Shown here: positions 35,603 through 54,030 of the stretch, one piece after another
Layout of the letters: each line of letters starts with the position of its first letter
How positions within the stretch are numbered: position 1 is the first letter of the stretch
Origin: Cryptomeria japonica
Lineage: Eukaryota; Streptophyta; Pinopsida; Cupressales; Cupressaceae
NCBI RefSeq assembly: GCF_030272615.1
Contig: NC_081415.1
Coordinates: 229,721,303-229,785,302 of the forward strand
Direction of reading: 5' to 3'
Length of the DNA: 64,000 nucleotides
Program-made: the position numbers and the translations under genes
Notes under the pieces: model-generated
Databases searched by the model: none
Told to the model about the DNA's origin: nothing
What the model saw: the letters and a program-made list of their open reading frames with translations, nothing else

Positions 35603-36571
35603 ATTTTAGGAAGGTGGACAACATGCAAGAGGAGATACATCAAGCACAATAGATGGAGCTATCACAAGTTCCAAACAAGGACCATGCTCTAATTATGAGT
35701 CACTTTGTCTGTTACTAGGAGCTAGAATTAATGCTTTTGAAAATTATTTAGATAAATCATTGTCAACATCAACATATTCGTATTCATCATTAGAAATATT
35801 AGAATCAATATTTTTATCGTTAACAACGACTTCTCACCTATTTCTTCATCAAGATTAATAAAAATAGGAGCTCTAATAGGAATAGAGCTTGAATCATCAT
35901 TTGTCTTAAACATTTTGCATCTTGGAGAATTAGGTTGAGCATTCTCATTAGGAGGAAATGAAATTATGCCAATAGTAGGTTTCTTGGGAGAAGAAATGGT
36001 TTGGGAAGCAAGTTCACAAGCTCTAGCATGACATCTTTGTTGGCTTTCTCTCACACAATGGTTTCATTTAGTTTTAGTTGAAGGTTGTAAAGGTTTAGGT
36101 TCATCAAGTACAAGCATGTTTTCTTCTTTTAAGGAAGGATTCATAGGAGGAGGTTTTTTAGGTTGAACAATAGGAGAGGTCAGTCGCTTCACTTTGTGAG
36201 ATTTAGGAGGCAGAACCACACCATATAAAGGAGGAATGGGAGGTGTAGGAAAGAGACTAGGTCCATCATGAGGAGGAGGAATAGGCCTACCCTTAGGAGG
36301 AATAGCTTGACACATGGGAGGAGGATCATTTCTATCCTTGGGAGGAAGAGTGGACTCATCTATAGGAGAAGGAATAGATTCTTAGGAAAAAGAATATCAC
36401 TTTACTTAGGAGGAAAGATAGTCTTAACCTTCAGAGAAGAAATAGATTCCTCTTTGGGAAGAATATTATTTCTTTTCTTGGGAGGAAGAATAATCTTGTC
36501 TTCAAGAAGAGGTATATGATCATCAAGAGGAAGGTTAAGTGTTGGATTTCTAGGTTTACTCAATGACAAAA

Positions 36572-37130
36572 TCATCTCATTTTTCCATTTTTGATATGAT
36601 TTAAAGAGAGAATCACTTCTAGGTTGAAGAGGTTGGAATTGTTTAGACAAAAATAATCAGGACAAACATCTCCATGCCTCACCATAGGTTGATATATGCT
36701 ATGATTAATAGTTATGATTTCATCATTATGTGGAAATTTCAAACATTTATGAACAACAAAAGCAATTGCTTTCATGGAAGAGAGCCAAGGATGTCTCAAC
36801 TTCACACAAAATTTATAGGATGTAGCAATGATAGAAAATTTAACATCTAAGCATTTAGTGATAACATCAATAGGAAGTGTGATAGAACGAATAACAGGAC
36901 AAGAGAAGCCATCAAAAAATTTAACCACCACATCAGTATCATCATATATCACTTGATGTAATTTCAAAGTATAAAGAAATTCTTCAATTATCACATTAAC
37001 CATGCAAGGTAGATGAATAAGCACTCCTTGAGAAGGTATGCCTTTAATTTACCCAGTTATATATAATGGGCCATTAGATGCTTCAATAGTCTCACTAGGA
37101 TCAAATGTAACTCACAAGTCCTTAGGAGGG
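36572..37130 (-). pseudogene. Gypsy aspartic protease-like domain and downstream linker
   Basis: The minus strand gives a retropepsin-like segment typical of plant gypsy polyproteins: VVKFFDGFSCPVIRSITLPI, then FSIIATSYKFCVKLRHPWL, MKAIAFVVHKCLKFPHN and EIITINHSIYQPMVRHGDV. The usual LLGRPWIH is VKLRHPWLS here. The catalytic D-T/S-G is not cleanly visible. A downstream linker (about 36055-35728, PKKPTIGIISFPPNEN, then SIPIRAPIFINLDEEIG) normally precedes the reverse transcriptase in this lineage, but here the element stops. Frame changes separate the pieces. Confidence 0.65.
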
Positions 37131-37149
37131 TCTATTTGATTTACAAGGT

Positions 37150-39036
37150 TCACCACATTATTAACTCAAGGCCAACATCATTGGGAGAGAAATAAAGATG
37201 ATCGGTCTCAATCACATTAGTGGAATGGGAAGGTAAAGGATCAATGAAAATTTGAAGGTTTTGATTAGGAGGAGCTACGGATTTGTTTCCTTTATCATTC
37301 ACACCAACCATAGATATGGTATTGTTATCAATCAAGTCTTCTATTTTACTTCTCAAATAATAACACTTTTCAGTGTCATTACCGGGTTGACAATGGCATT
37401 GGTAAAAGGCTTTAGAATCAAATTAAGGTGAGGATGTCTTAGATGGATCAATTTGTTTGATAGGGGGAAGTTTCAACACATTCCTTTGTAACAATTGAGA
37501 CATAATACTATACAAAGATTCATTAAGAGGAATGAATTATTTTCTAAAGTATTTGGACAAAGGAGGCACACCTATTGTGGGTGCTACTTGAGTGTTGTTG
37601 TTGTCATTGAATTTGATGAATCCCTTGTTTCGTTTGAACTTCGAAAAAGCTTGTCGAGCACTTTCACTTTTATCATTTGGAGCCATTGAAGAGGATGATT
37701 GTTCCAATTGACTCACAATAAGATGATAGTTGTGAAGTACTGCACACAACTGTGTAAAGGAAGTAAACTCATAAAAGAGAAGTTTATCCCTAATGTCTTT
37801 TTGTAAATTAGCAATAAAAATATTTTGAATATCTTGATCAGCCATAGGAAAAGAAATGTGAGAATATAAATGCTTATATCTACCAATAAAATCAGTCACT
37901 TTTTCTTTCACGCCTTGCTTACAATGCATCAAATCAGTCAATGTAATTTTAGGACCAATATTATTGTGAAATTGTTGAAATTAAGTGATAGAATAAGGAG
38001 GCAAAGAAAAATACCATTGCAAAGCTTTATCCCTTAATGTTCTAGTAAAAAAATTAGCCAACAATCTTTGGTCATGAGTAAAGTCACTACATAAAGTTTG
38101 AAATGTTTTAACATGAGTCAAGGGATCACCTTTCCATTATAAAGCTCCAATTGAGGGACTTCCACATGTTTAGGAGGGACAACTCGAAGAATATCATTGG
38201 ATAATGGGATCACTACATAAAATGTGGGCACATTATACTTTGATTCATAGAAGCTATTTGTTGTAGTAAAGAAGATACTATTTGAGCTAGATTATTGATG
38301 GTAGCTTCGGTAGAAGGATTGAAATTAGACATGTTGGATTGAGAAGGAGGGGTAACATTTTTGAATGAAGGAAGGGGTTGAGAATAAGGAGGTGGAACAT
38401 TATGATAGGTAGCTATGGGAGAGGATTGGGTAACAAATGGAAGACTCATGGTAGTAGGAATGAAAGAAGAGGAGTTTCCCCCTTGACTAACATCTGTAGG
38501 TATAAAAGAAGATTGGGTAACAAATGGAAAAGTCATGGCAGGAGGAATGAAAAAAGAGGAGTTGCCATGTTGACTAACATTTGTAGGTATGACATTTTTT
38601 GCAGAGGTAGCCATGATGTTTGATGTAAATGTGGGAGCACTAGCCATAGGAGTAGTCAAAGGAATGGAATGATTAACTTGACTAGGAGGTTGTGTATAAC
38701 CTAGGGCTTCGGCACAACTTTTCATGGACATAATATTAGAATCAACAATATGAGCAATACGTCATAAGATATTAACACCAAGTTTATCACTTTGAACCAT
38801 TTTTTTTAATCCTTCAATCAATGGGAGAGATTCTCTTTTTTGTATTGTTGACTCATCCATTGTTGAAGATTTTCAAATTGATTGTCAATCTTCTCCAATT
38901 GGTTAACGAAAACCCTAGTTACTGATTCCTCCACACCATGAGAGTTATCTAAAGAATGAGGATAAACAGGGACAATAGTAGGATTGGAAGAACCACCAAT
39001 ATCCTCATTGAAAAAGTTATTCAAATTAGGCTTCAT
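37150..39036 (-). pseudogene. Gypsy gag, frame-shifted
   Basis: Pieces in order on the minus strand: 39036-38818 (MKPNLNNFFNEDIGG, then a helical ENLQQWM region); 38731-38213, Pro/Ser/Thr-rich with a tandem duplication; 37941-37537, the capsid-like core (GVKEKVTDFIGRYKHL, ANLQKDIRDKL) typical of retrotransposon gag; and 37356-37150, with CHCQPGNDTEKCYYLRSKIE just before it, the reduced zinc-knuckle-like motif of this lineage. Gag forms the virus-like particle. The pieces lie in different frames, so the copy is dead. Confidence 0.75.
38424..38597 (-). repeat. 87-bp tandem duplication inside gypsy gag
   Basis: Two adjacent units, about 29 codons each, start at GATTGGGTAAC (38424 and 38511). 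Both encode a version of SQxGNSSxFIP...FPFVTQSS. The spacing is a multiple of three, so the duplication preserved the frame when it arose. Confidence 0.7.
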
Positions 39037-39227
39037 ATCTTCGCTAATTAAACTTTGGGAAGCCTTAATTCTACAACTTCTTCTGAGTAGTAAAACTCAT
39101 GCACTAAGGGAGGGAATTTGGAAATTTGAAAATTTTGAAATTGGAATTTGGAAATTTGAATGCAAAATTCTAGGAAAAATGATTACTCAATTAAATGAAC
39201 AAATTGATTGAAAGAATAAAGAGAAAT

Positions 39228-39300
39228 AATGCAACCTCCTATTACTATATTAATATATATGTGGCTTGCCACCTTGCTTTAATAAAAAAATGCAACTTCC
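39228..39300 (+). mobile_element. Second very short LINE/SINE 3'-tail insertion
   Basis: AATGCAACCTCC (39228-39239) and AATGCAACTTCC (39289-39300) bound about 49 bases. Those bases contain TTAATATATATGTGGCTTGC then CACCTTGCTTTAATAAAAAA, the same tail as the insertion at 6208-6320. It sits inside the gypsy internal region, so it is younger than that element. Confidence 0.6.
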
Positions 39301-40264
39301 CAGGAAATTGAAATTTCAAATTAGGATTATGTAAAAATAACCTCTTAATTTTAAAATTAAAATTATCCAAAAGAGATTGAATTTTAAAATTAGGACCTTG
39401 TGAAAATAACCTCTTAATTTTAAAATTGCTGAGAAAAAAATTAAATTTTAAATTAGGGATTTGTAAAAGAAATGCTCAATTTTAAAATTTAAATTTGAAA
39501 TTGTCCACAAAAGATTTAAATTTAAAATTAAGGCCTTGTAAAAAGAACCTCTTAATATTAAAATTTAAATTTAAAATTAGATCTAAGATGGAAATTTGGA
39601 AATTGAAAAATTGGGAAATGCACAAGATTAATTTAAATTTAAAAATTAGGGTTTTAATTAACCACTTAATTTTAAAATTTAAATTTAAAATTGAAATTTG
39701 ATCCAAGATTGCAATTTTGATTTTGAATTGAAACTAGCAACCAAATGTAAAGAGGGAAATTCAAAATTTAAACAACCCACAAGCTCAGTTTTTAAATTAA
39801 AAATTAGGGTTTTTGAAATTAACCACTTACTTTTATTATTTTTTAAATTTACAATTGGATCTTGCAAGTGAAATTTTGAATTTTGAAATGGAAACAAGAA
39901 TCTCAAATCTGAAATAATTAATTCAAAATTTAGACAATCCACAAGTTCAATTTTAAAATTAAAAATTAGGGTTTTTGAAATTAACCACTTAATTTTTGGA
40001 ATTTGATTGCAAATTGAACATGTAAATGAAAATTTTGATTGTAAAATTGAAGAGTACTCAGATCTGAAATAATTAATCCAATTTAGAGAAATCACAAGCT
40101 CAATTTTGAATTTAAAAATTAGGGATTTAGTGAAATCAACCTCTAAATTTTTGAAATTTTCAACGAAATCAAACTTGTAAATAAAAATTTAAATTGTAAA
40201 TTCCATACACAGATCTGAAAACAACAATCAGAATTAAAGTTGTAAGGAGTCGGGTTCACCAAAA

Positions 40265-41399
40265 TGTAAAGGGAAAAATTTGATTTGGCAATTTACAACA
40301 TAGAAGGAGAAATCATCAAATCAATTTTTGCTTTTTGGGGGAGATTTTCCTTTACATTCAAAAGAGGGGAGGAATCCACTAGATTCAATCACTAATCAGA
40401 TAAGGACTAAATACTAAGTGCATTGATTGATTATGATGTATTTTCCCTCTTTTGTAAGTTGAAATGTTGATTTAGGGTAACATGTTGAAATTGAAGACAA
40501 AACTAAGAAAATATTGATGTACAGGTTCGGGATTTTGTCATGCACCTAGATTTGAGTAATATAAGCTGATTCGGATTTGCCTTGCAAAAATGCCCCAAAA
40601 AGTAGGGACCGTGATGCAACAACACTATCTTTTGAATTATCCAAACACCAAAAAGGGTTTTTGCATCTCCATGTCTGAAGCTTATTTTGAAAAGTATAGT
40701 TGCACACCTATTTCCTACATACAAAAAGAAAAGGAAATAGGTTGAGAATAGGGGCTTGCCTTAGTTCAAACCTTGGTTTTGGAATTACCCATGAAATTGA
40801 GATAAATGTAATTGAAATGACTGAAAGGAAAGGTTCTCCTTTTGAGGGAGATGTTGAATTATGGTTGAAAATTGAATGATTATACATCCTTGTGAAGTTT
40901 TGCTTACCTCTACATGGAATTAGGGTTTCATTAAATAGGATGTAGATCTCCACTTCAATGCTTGAATCTTCACTTTATTGTTGCTCCAAGGATTGAAGGA
41001 AGACTAAAGATGCTCAATTTCTCTTGAATGCTTGATCTCTTGTGTGCTCAATACTTTTTCATGTGATTGATAGATGTTCAATGAGAGGGGGAAACCTCTT
41101 TATATACTTGCTCGTTGAGAAAATTAACTAATTTTCCAACATGAGCCAACATAGAGAGGGAAATCCTATTCAAATTTAAAAAGTGAAAATGGGTTTAAAG
41201 AGGGCCCATTTTAGGGAGGATCATGGCGCCACGCCCTGGTCTTGCCCTATTTTGGGTGAGGATCAAGCTGCCCAAGGGGACGCCAATCAAGGTTTTTGAT
41301 GTTTGTGACGTGTATGAGTATAATCAGGTCTTCAACCAAGCCAAGGGGTGCACACACTAAGGGGAAGACCCAAATGCGATCAAAATTACAAGGGGTGCA
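40265..41399 (-). repeat. 5' LTR of the gypsy element
   Basis: 1135 bp, paired with 34464-35602. It is followed on the element strand by the candidate primer-binding site at 40261-40246. Confidence 0.85.
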
Positions 41400-42496
41400 A
41401 TTTTAGGATGCTAGAGTTTTGTTCATGCATATCTATTGAGTGCTTAGGTTGGAGGTATTATCATAAAATTTTGTGGTTAATTTATTCTATAAAAATATCT
41501 TTAGTACTATAATGTTTATATGATCTCCAATGAAGGCTTAAGGTTGAATTTTTATTGAAACTACATTTTTATTGAGAATAAAATTAGTTTGGGATTTGCA
41601 TGTTGGGTTTTTTATTCTTCGAATAGTTTTCCCAAGGTTACACTATGTTAACCATATTTTTGTGACTTGCATGTCTTTGCACATGTCAATGGATGTTAAT
41701 GCATGCATTATTTTATTATCTAGAATTTTTTGATCTAAGTATCTATAACTATCTCTCCTTATATACTACTGTAGGAAGTGTTTATACCATTTTAGCTTAC
41801 TTTTACTAGTATCAAAGTGTTAGGAAAAGGGTATTTATAAATTGCATATGAAAAGGGTTATTTTAATTATGTAAAATAAATTTTAATTTATCTAGTACAT
41901 CTTTAGGAGATGTGTTTATCCAAATAAAATATTCATTGTTATCACTTTGTAAAGTTGCAATATGTGATATTGGTTAGATATTTTGAGTATGGATTGCATG
42001 TGGGAAAAATGTTTAGTATTAGAGAAAAATAGTTCCAAAAAGTAAATGTTGGGGTCAATGGTTTTGTGCACTCATATTTTTGAGATAGATAATTTATCTT
42101 ACCACTTGATTATTTTATGTGAGCTTGAATATATAAATTAAATCACATGTTTAGAAGTTTGGGTCATCTAGTTGGTTGTTTACTTTGGTTGTCATTTGTA
42201 TTGAGCTCTCTTGTTGAGTGCATATGTGAAGCATGGTGTGGGACGTGTGGCTACATGCTTAGACACATGAAGGATGCATTAAAGGACATTGATATTTTAG
42301 AATCAATTATGGAGACTATGTAAGTGTATCATGATGTTTTTTATTACTGAATTGTGCATCAAGTGTAGATTCTTTTAGAGACTAGGTTTTTCCAAAGTAT
42401 ATCTTGTGTAATTTTATAGTATGTCTTTAATCTCTGTATTATGGTTATTCTATAAGATAGTAAGAATTATTTTCTCTTGAGGGGTTATGTAGGAAT
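41400..42496. other. Non-coding interval
   Basis: No gene, RNA or bounded repeat could be supported. Confidence 0.6.
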
Positions 42497-44000
42497 TGTT
42501 GGAAATTAGAGTTGTTGTGTTGTGTTGTCATTGATGTCAACCCATCTAGTATCGCCATTCATCTCACAATGTGTTGTAGATAGTCTAGAAGTGAGTGTTT
42601 TGATGTTGTTGTGTGGTTTGATGGTGTTGTTGAGGTGTTTCTAGAATATGTTGGTGTAGAAGTTTCAATATGCAGGAAAGAGTTTTTAATGTCCCAGTGG
42701 AAGAATGCTTTTCATTCCTGCAGTATTTGAAGATTATCGATTGTGGTTTTGGATATTATGTTTATGATTTGTGTATGTTCCACTATCAAGTTTGCAGGTG
42801 CTTTGTTTCTTAGATGGTAGAGCTAGTCGTTGTTGTTTTTGACAATGGGGTGTATGTCAGAACTGGATTGGAGAATTCTTGACAATTTTCTAATATGTGG
42901 TTTTCAGTGTTGCATCTTGAAGGACATGTTCATTTGGTTTGTGTAGTATTACACTTCATTTTTCTAGTGATGTTTTGATTAGTAAGTGAAGTTATGGTGT
43001 TTTGAGTTTTGTGATGTCAGCTAGCCTGATTTTTGATTAATTGTGGTGGTGTATCCTATCTCGATCATGTCTTTTTGGTCTAGATATGCTTTGGTGGTTG
43101 AGTTTGGATGTTGATATGGGTCTCGTAGTGGCATGTAGATTCGCATTGAATTTTGTGCATTGGAAGATATTTTTGGGTTGACGGGTTGATATGATTCATT
43201 ATTTATCTACATGTTTCATTTGATGTCGACCTTGGAGGATGTGTTAGCATGTGCGATTTGTTAGAATCCACTAGGAAGGATGCATTGTGATGTTTTTGGG
43301 TCCCTTTTATCTCCTAGAATGGACAACAATGGATATTATTAGTTTGGGTGGCCTAATTTACATAATATTATTTATTTTGTCTATGGCTGACCTAGTTGAG
43401 ACTTTCAATGAATAATCTTGTATATATAGGAGTGTGGATGTATGAGTTGATTAAGGGATGTGTGTGAAGTGGATTGAAATGATGCACAAGTAGATTTTGT
43501 GTAATAGAAGTGTGAAAGATAGTTTTTGAAGAGCTTTTAGATATTGTTTGATGTCAGACATGTTTGTCATGATATTGGCCACTTAACATAGTGACTCAAG
43601 GATAATTTTATGATTAGGAGATCTTGTTCATTTCAATTCATTGATCCCCTACACCTGTTGGAATAAGGTGTGTTCCTTTTGGTAGTTTGTGTAGCTCCTT
43701 GTATCTTCCCCTAAGGTTGTGTGCCTTAGTCTTGCAAGTCCATTCAAGGGCATTGAGCTCCTTGGTCGTGAGCCTAAACATTGTAATCAATTTATCATAT
43801 AGTGAGATAGTTCTCATTGTGATTTTTCCTTGTTTAGGGTTTTCCACGTAAATTTGGTGTTCATGTAATTGGTGTGCTTTGTGCTTTCACGTTTCATAAT
43901 TGCAGTAATGAGTTAATTGTGTTTTGAATTTTAATAAGCAAATTATTTCTGATTCACCCCCCCCCCCCCCCCTCCTCTCAGTATTGTGGTGTGTTCAAGA
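42497..44000 (+). mobile_element. Solo LTR, Copia-like family
   Basis: It starts TGTTGGAAATTAG and shares TTGTCATTGATGTCAAC with the other LTRs in this window. Near its end is a C-run (about 43958-43974) with CTCTCAGTATTG, then TGTTCAAGA. Flanks GGAAT (42492-42496) and GGAAA (44001-44005) match at 4 of 5. No internal region is attached, so it is a solo LTR of about 1504 bp, probably left by recombination between two LTRs. Confidence 0.65.
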
Positions 44001-45884
44001 GGAAATTATTTGATCCCCATGATAATTTTGGTAACAAGTAATATCAAATCCATGGTTGTGGTTGATGGAGGTGAGAGAACTATATTCTTGTTTAGCCCTT
44101 GTTTGAGTAGATCTAATTCAAAGTTGAAGCCATGGTAATGTTGGAGATATTTCATAAGTTTTGAGGTATGGCAAGTTGGGAGAATGTATATTTATGTTTA
44201 TTTTCTAGATCTAGGGTTTGAAAAAATATCTAGAAAAAAAAAAGATTTTTTATGGGTGTTTACCAAGAGGGTTTTGGGGGAAATTTTCATAAATGACCCT
44301 TTGGGAAAAATTTGACATCGCCATTGGATTCAAGATGCCTTAGAGATGAATATTGACATAAAACTCAACATATTTTGGCCACCAAGGCTTGAAGAAAAAA
44401 TCCCTCCTTATCACATAACCATATGGTCATACTATGTGTGTAGAGTCAAAATTTTAAAATACTATAAAATGTTTTATTACTTATTCAAAAAGTGAATGTT
44501 AGGAAGGGGTATGTAGACCCTTGTACCTCTTGGCATGTCATGAAAATTGGTATTGGTAGGACCAATATGGGGTTGTCAACCCTAATTGAACCCTTGTCAT
44601 TAAGCTCCCATGAGCTATGAAAAAATAGTTTGACTTTAAAAAATAGTGTTTTAATCTACTTCAAGTTTTCCAACCTAATGCTTGCATTCTATTACCATCA
44701 ACATTGATGCACCATGCGATAGTTGTTGGGATTAAGGTGTCTCAATATTTGCATCCTAATATTGGTATTTGATTTTATTTATTTAATATTTGGTTTAATT
44801 TATGAGCCTACAAGGATAATTTTGTTTGCACATTGTATTTCATCTTCTAGTGAGAGTTGGCATGTTGATGTGTCATCCTATTGGAAGGGTGAAACGGATT
44901 ATTTTCTCCTCAGATGGAAGTAAGTGTCCTACTTAGAGGACCTTAGAATTTTGTGGAGGTGGGTGACCAATGTCATGTAATGACAAAAATATGACACACC
45001 TACCTATGATAGTTTATGACTACTTATGACAATATTATGACATTTTCTATGATAGAATAGACAAGTGTCATGAGATACCTTTTGCATGGAGAAGGTAGGC
45101 ACCCAAGTTGGGTTATGCCAAGCTATAAGAGGATCTAATATTAGTAGATCATTATGATTGATTCTCTTATAGTTATAAGTGTTGTTAGTAATTATTTTTG
45201 GTATTATGAGGTGTAAGAGAATTTGTCATTCATCAAGATAGTAAATGCTGGGCACCCAAATCAAGAGGTCTTAATGGGGAATCATTTGGAGATGTACATG
45301 TGTTATTTGCATGCTTTTAGGTGGTTGAAAAATTGTGCCAAGTGTTTTGCATGACCCAATATTGTATTTTAATCTAGAAGCTACCTCTTGAGTTATATTT
45401 CTCTATATAAGGTGGTCTTAGAGTGAATTATATTTGTTGAGTTTTGTAGGTAAGTGTTATGCTATTAGAATTAATCTAGATTGTGGGTTGATGCATGTGC
45501 ACCAAGATGGGGGACCAAAAAGATGCCAACCTTTTATTTTTCCCAAATAAATCCATTCAACACACACCAAATAGGTTTGGCATGCCAAGACTAATATTTG
45601 GTCATGCCAAACCTATTTGGTGAGTGTCAAATTTGGTGCTAGCAAATGGAAATACAATTTTGAAAGTACATTTCCATTTGGAAAGTGTCAAATGTTTCAC
45701 ATTGGATTAATTATAAGTCACATTTAAATGTCTTTTTCCTTTCTTATACTTTAAGTTATATTTCATCTGTATATTGGATATTTGAGAGTGGTTCCAGATC
45801 TCTAGGAGTTATAATGTAGATTCTAGGATTTTAGAAGATCATTTAATTTTTGTAGACAATCAAATTTCAATGATCAACATGCTC
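44001..45884. other. Non-coding interval
   Basis: Nothing supportable was found beyond short scattered ORFs. Confidence 0.6.
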
Positions 45885-46102
45885 CTATCAACATTCTCTC
45901 ACTCTCTATATCTCACTCTCTTTATCTCCCCCAAACTCTAGACCTATAGATCTCTCTCTATCACTCTTCCTATATCCCCTTTCTACCTCTCTCTATCTCA
46001 CTGTCACCTCTCTCCCATGATCTAGCACTGCCTCTTTACCTCTCTTTCTCACCCTTCGCTCTCTCCTATATCTCTCCTCTCTCTCTTTATACACCTCCCC
46101 CT
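45885..46102. repeat. Pyrimidine-rich satellite, left part
   Basis: CTCTCTATCTC-type words, continuing at 47786 on the far side of the solo LTR. Confidence 0.75.
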
Positions 46103-47785
46103 TGTTGTAAATATGTGCAATATGATTTTTGTCATTGATGTCGACTTGAATGTGTTGTTATTGATGTTAACTTAAGGTAAATTTGATGACCCATCATACT
46201 TGTATATAGATGCATTAAAATAGTTGAAGAGGATGTGAAATGATGTGAGATCAACATACTTGAGAGATACATTTGAGAGAGATGGTTTGACATAGTTAGA
46301 GACATGGGACTAGCATGATTGAGAACAAGAAAGTTAGTTCGAAAGACCAACAAATGTATCCATGACAATATGATAGTCTGAAAGCATAGGATGTACTTGG
46401 TTAAGATAGTCACACTTTGTTTATAATCTTGATGGGGAATACAATAACTTTGATTGGTTTCTCCATGTTTCAAGGAGTCAAATGAAGTTCAGTTGTGCTT
46501 CTACTTTAATTTGTATTGATTGAGAAAAGTTGTCTAAGGGTTAAACAATATATCTTCCTATGTCTGTGTCTTTGTATTTTAGTTTGCATTCTTCTGCATT
46601 ATATGATTTGGTTGTGCAATTTTGAGTTAATTTTGGTAGTCTACAAGGAGTTTATTTCCAGGATTTCATTTCATAAACATTTCTACAATAATAGTTAGAA
46701 TTGACTATTCTCCAAAGTGCATTAGAATAGAGTTAAGTGCCTCAATTGTTTGCTAGTCTGATTTTTACTTCTCTTGATGGATAGATATGCTCGTGTAGAC
46801 TTGGGTATATGATCAATATGGAATAAGGGTTCATACTTATGAGTTTGAAATTATTTGATGAACCACAATATAATATCCTAAGTTTTTATGTGTCACAGTC
46901 AATCTAGGTTTCTATATTCTCGTCAATTTAGTGGGTTTCTTTGTTTGCACCAGCACTTCATGATTAATTACTCCATGAGATGGTTGTAGGGATGTTTTGG
47001 ATATTTTAGATTTCTCACACCTTTCTCCTCATGTTATTTTTGGTTTCTCCTTGGTTGTACAATGGTGTATAGTTGGTAGTTTTAGTGGTGTTGATGTTGT
47101 TTGGTCCAACAATCTCGGTTCCTTCATTTATGGTTTGGTCTTGATCTTGATTTGATATTTTTGGGACTAGTAAGACCTTGACTTGATTTACAACTCATTT
47201 TCCCTCATGATTCATATGTTTGAAGACAACCTACGTTGTATCATACATTTCATTTAAAAGGTCATCTTGGAGCCAACCTAATTGGTCTTGTGAGTTGTTG
47301 TTGAGGATATATAAAGAAGGACAAATCATTTGCGATGAGTATCAAGTAAATAAGATGGAATAAGTGTTCAAAAAGGGGACTGCCACATCCACATATGTCA
47401 GATGCATTCTTTATAGAAGTTTATGTTCATGTTTTCAGTGTAATCTTCATGTATGTTTCTATCAAATAGTGAATCTCCTTAGTAGGTCTATGTATTTTTG
47501 TATCTTTCTTAGCAAGTCCATCAAGAGAAATGAGCCTACTTACTTAAAACAAACATTGTAATACATATTCATTATATTGTGATATAGCTCTCAAAATTGT
47601 TTTTCTCTCATTGGGTTTTCCATGTAAACATATTGGTGTCCTTGTATTGAATGTTGTGGTGCATGTTTTACTTTTACTTCTTCCTTTTGGAAAATCTGAT
47701 TTAATGCTTAATCTATAAATGGATGGTTTAGTTTTAAGAATATGTTGATTAACCCCCCTCTCTTAGCAAATTGGCGTGTTCAACA
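46103..47785 (+). mobile_element. Solo LTR with perfect 5-bp target duplication
   Basis: It begins TGTTGTAAATATG and ends GTGTTCAACA, with CCCCCCTCTCTTAGC just before the end, as in the Copia LTRs nearby. CCCCT occurs directly on both sides (46098-46102 and 47786-47790). At 1683 bp, with no internal domain, it is a solo LTR inserted into the pyrimidine-rich satellite. Confidence 0.8.
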
Positions 47786-47826
47786 CCCCTCACTCTCTCC
47801 CTACCTCTATTACCCTAGGTCTCCCA

Positions 47827-48198
47827 TGTTGCAAGGTGTGTGCCCTTGGTCTCCTTGTGTTGTGCAGTGTAGTGCTTGGTTTTGTGACATGGCTTAATCA
47901 CCTCTTGGGGATTCTATAAGTCTAGTAGTTGTATCGGGCATTAACAGGTCGATCTTTTGGTACAACAACAACTGCACTTGTAACAAGTGGTATCAGAGCT
48001 TGGTCACATATTCAAACCCCTCGCTTGAACTAGGGGGATTATTGCAAGGTGTGCGCCCTTGGTCTCCTTGTGTTGTGCAGCGCAACGCTTGGGTTTGTGA
48101 CATGGCTTAACTGCCTCTTGTGGATTCTATAAGTCTAGTGGTTATATCGGGCATTAACAAGTCGATCTTTTGGTGCAACAACATCTACATTTGTAACA
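47827..48198 (+). mobile_element. Miniature LTR retrotransposon (SMART/TRIM type), 372 bp
   Basis: Two LTRs of exactly 159 bp (47827-47985 and 48040-48198) run TGTTGCAAGG...TTGTAACA; the second begins TA. I count 18 differences between them, about 89% identity. Only 54 bases lie between: a Met-tRNA-type primer-binding site TGGTATCAGAGC (47988-47999) two bases after the first LTR, and a polypurine tract AGGGGGA (48032-48038) just before the second. Flanks TCCCA (47822-47826) and TCCCC (48199-48203) match at 4 of 5. It encodes nothing and must have been mobilised in trans. Confidence 0.88.

Positions 48199-54030
<5,832 letters not shown>

Larger units (their letters stand above)
34464..41399 (-). 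mobile_element. Ty3/gypsy-type LTR retrotransposon with gag and protease only
   Basis: Two LTRs (34464-35602 and 40265-41399) flank 4.66 kb read on the minus strand. A candidate primer-binding site, TGGTGAACCCGACTCC, lies at 40261-40246, four bases inside the 5' LTR; I could not assign its tRNA. Outer flanks GTTTT (34459-34463) and ATTTT (41400-41404) match at 4 of 5 bases. The internal region encodes gag, a protease-like domain and part of the following linker, then runs directly into the 3' LTR. Reverse transcriptase, RNase H and integrase are absent. Any movement would have needed proteins from elsewhere. Confidence 0.85.

Noticed and set aside
39228-40230. Repeated AATTTTAAAATT / TTAGGGTTTTTGAAATT phrases as a regulatory array in the gypsy 5' leader
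   Set aside because: These look like a diverged A/T-rich tandem repeat in the untranslated leader; no specific function can be supported.
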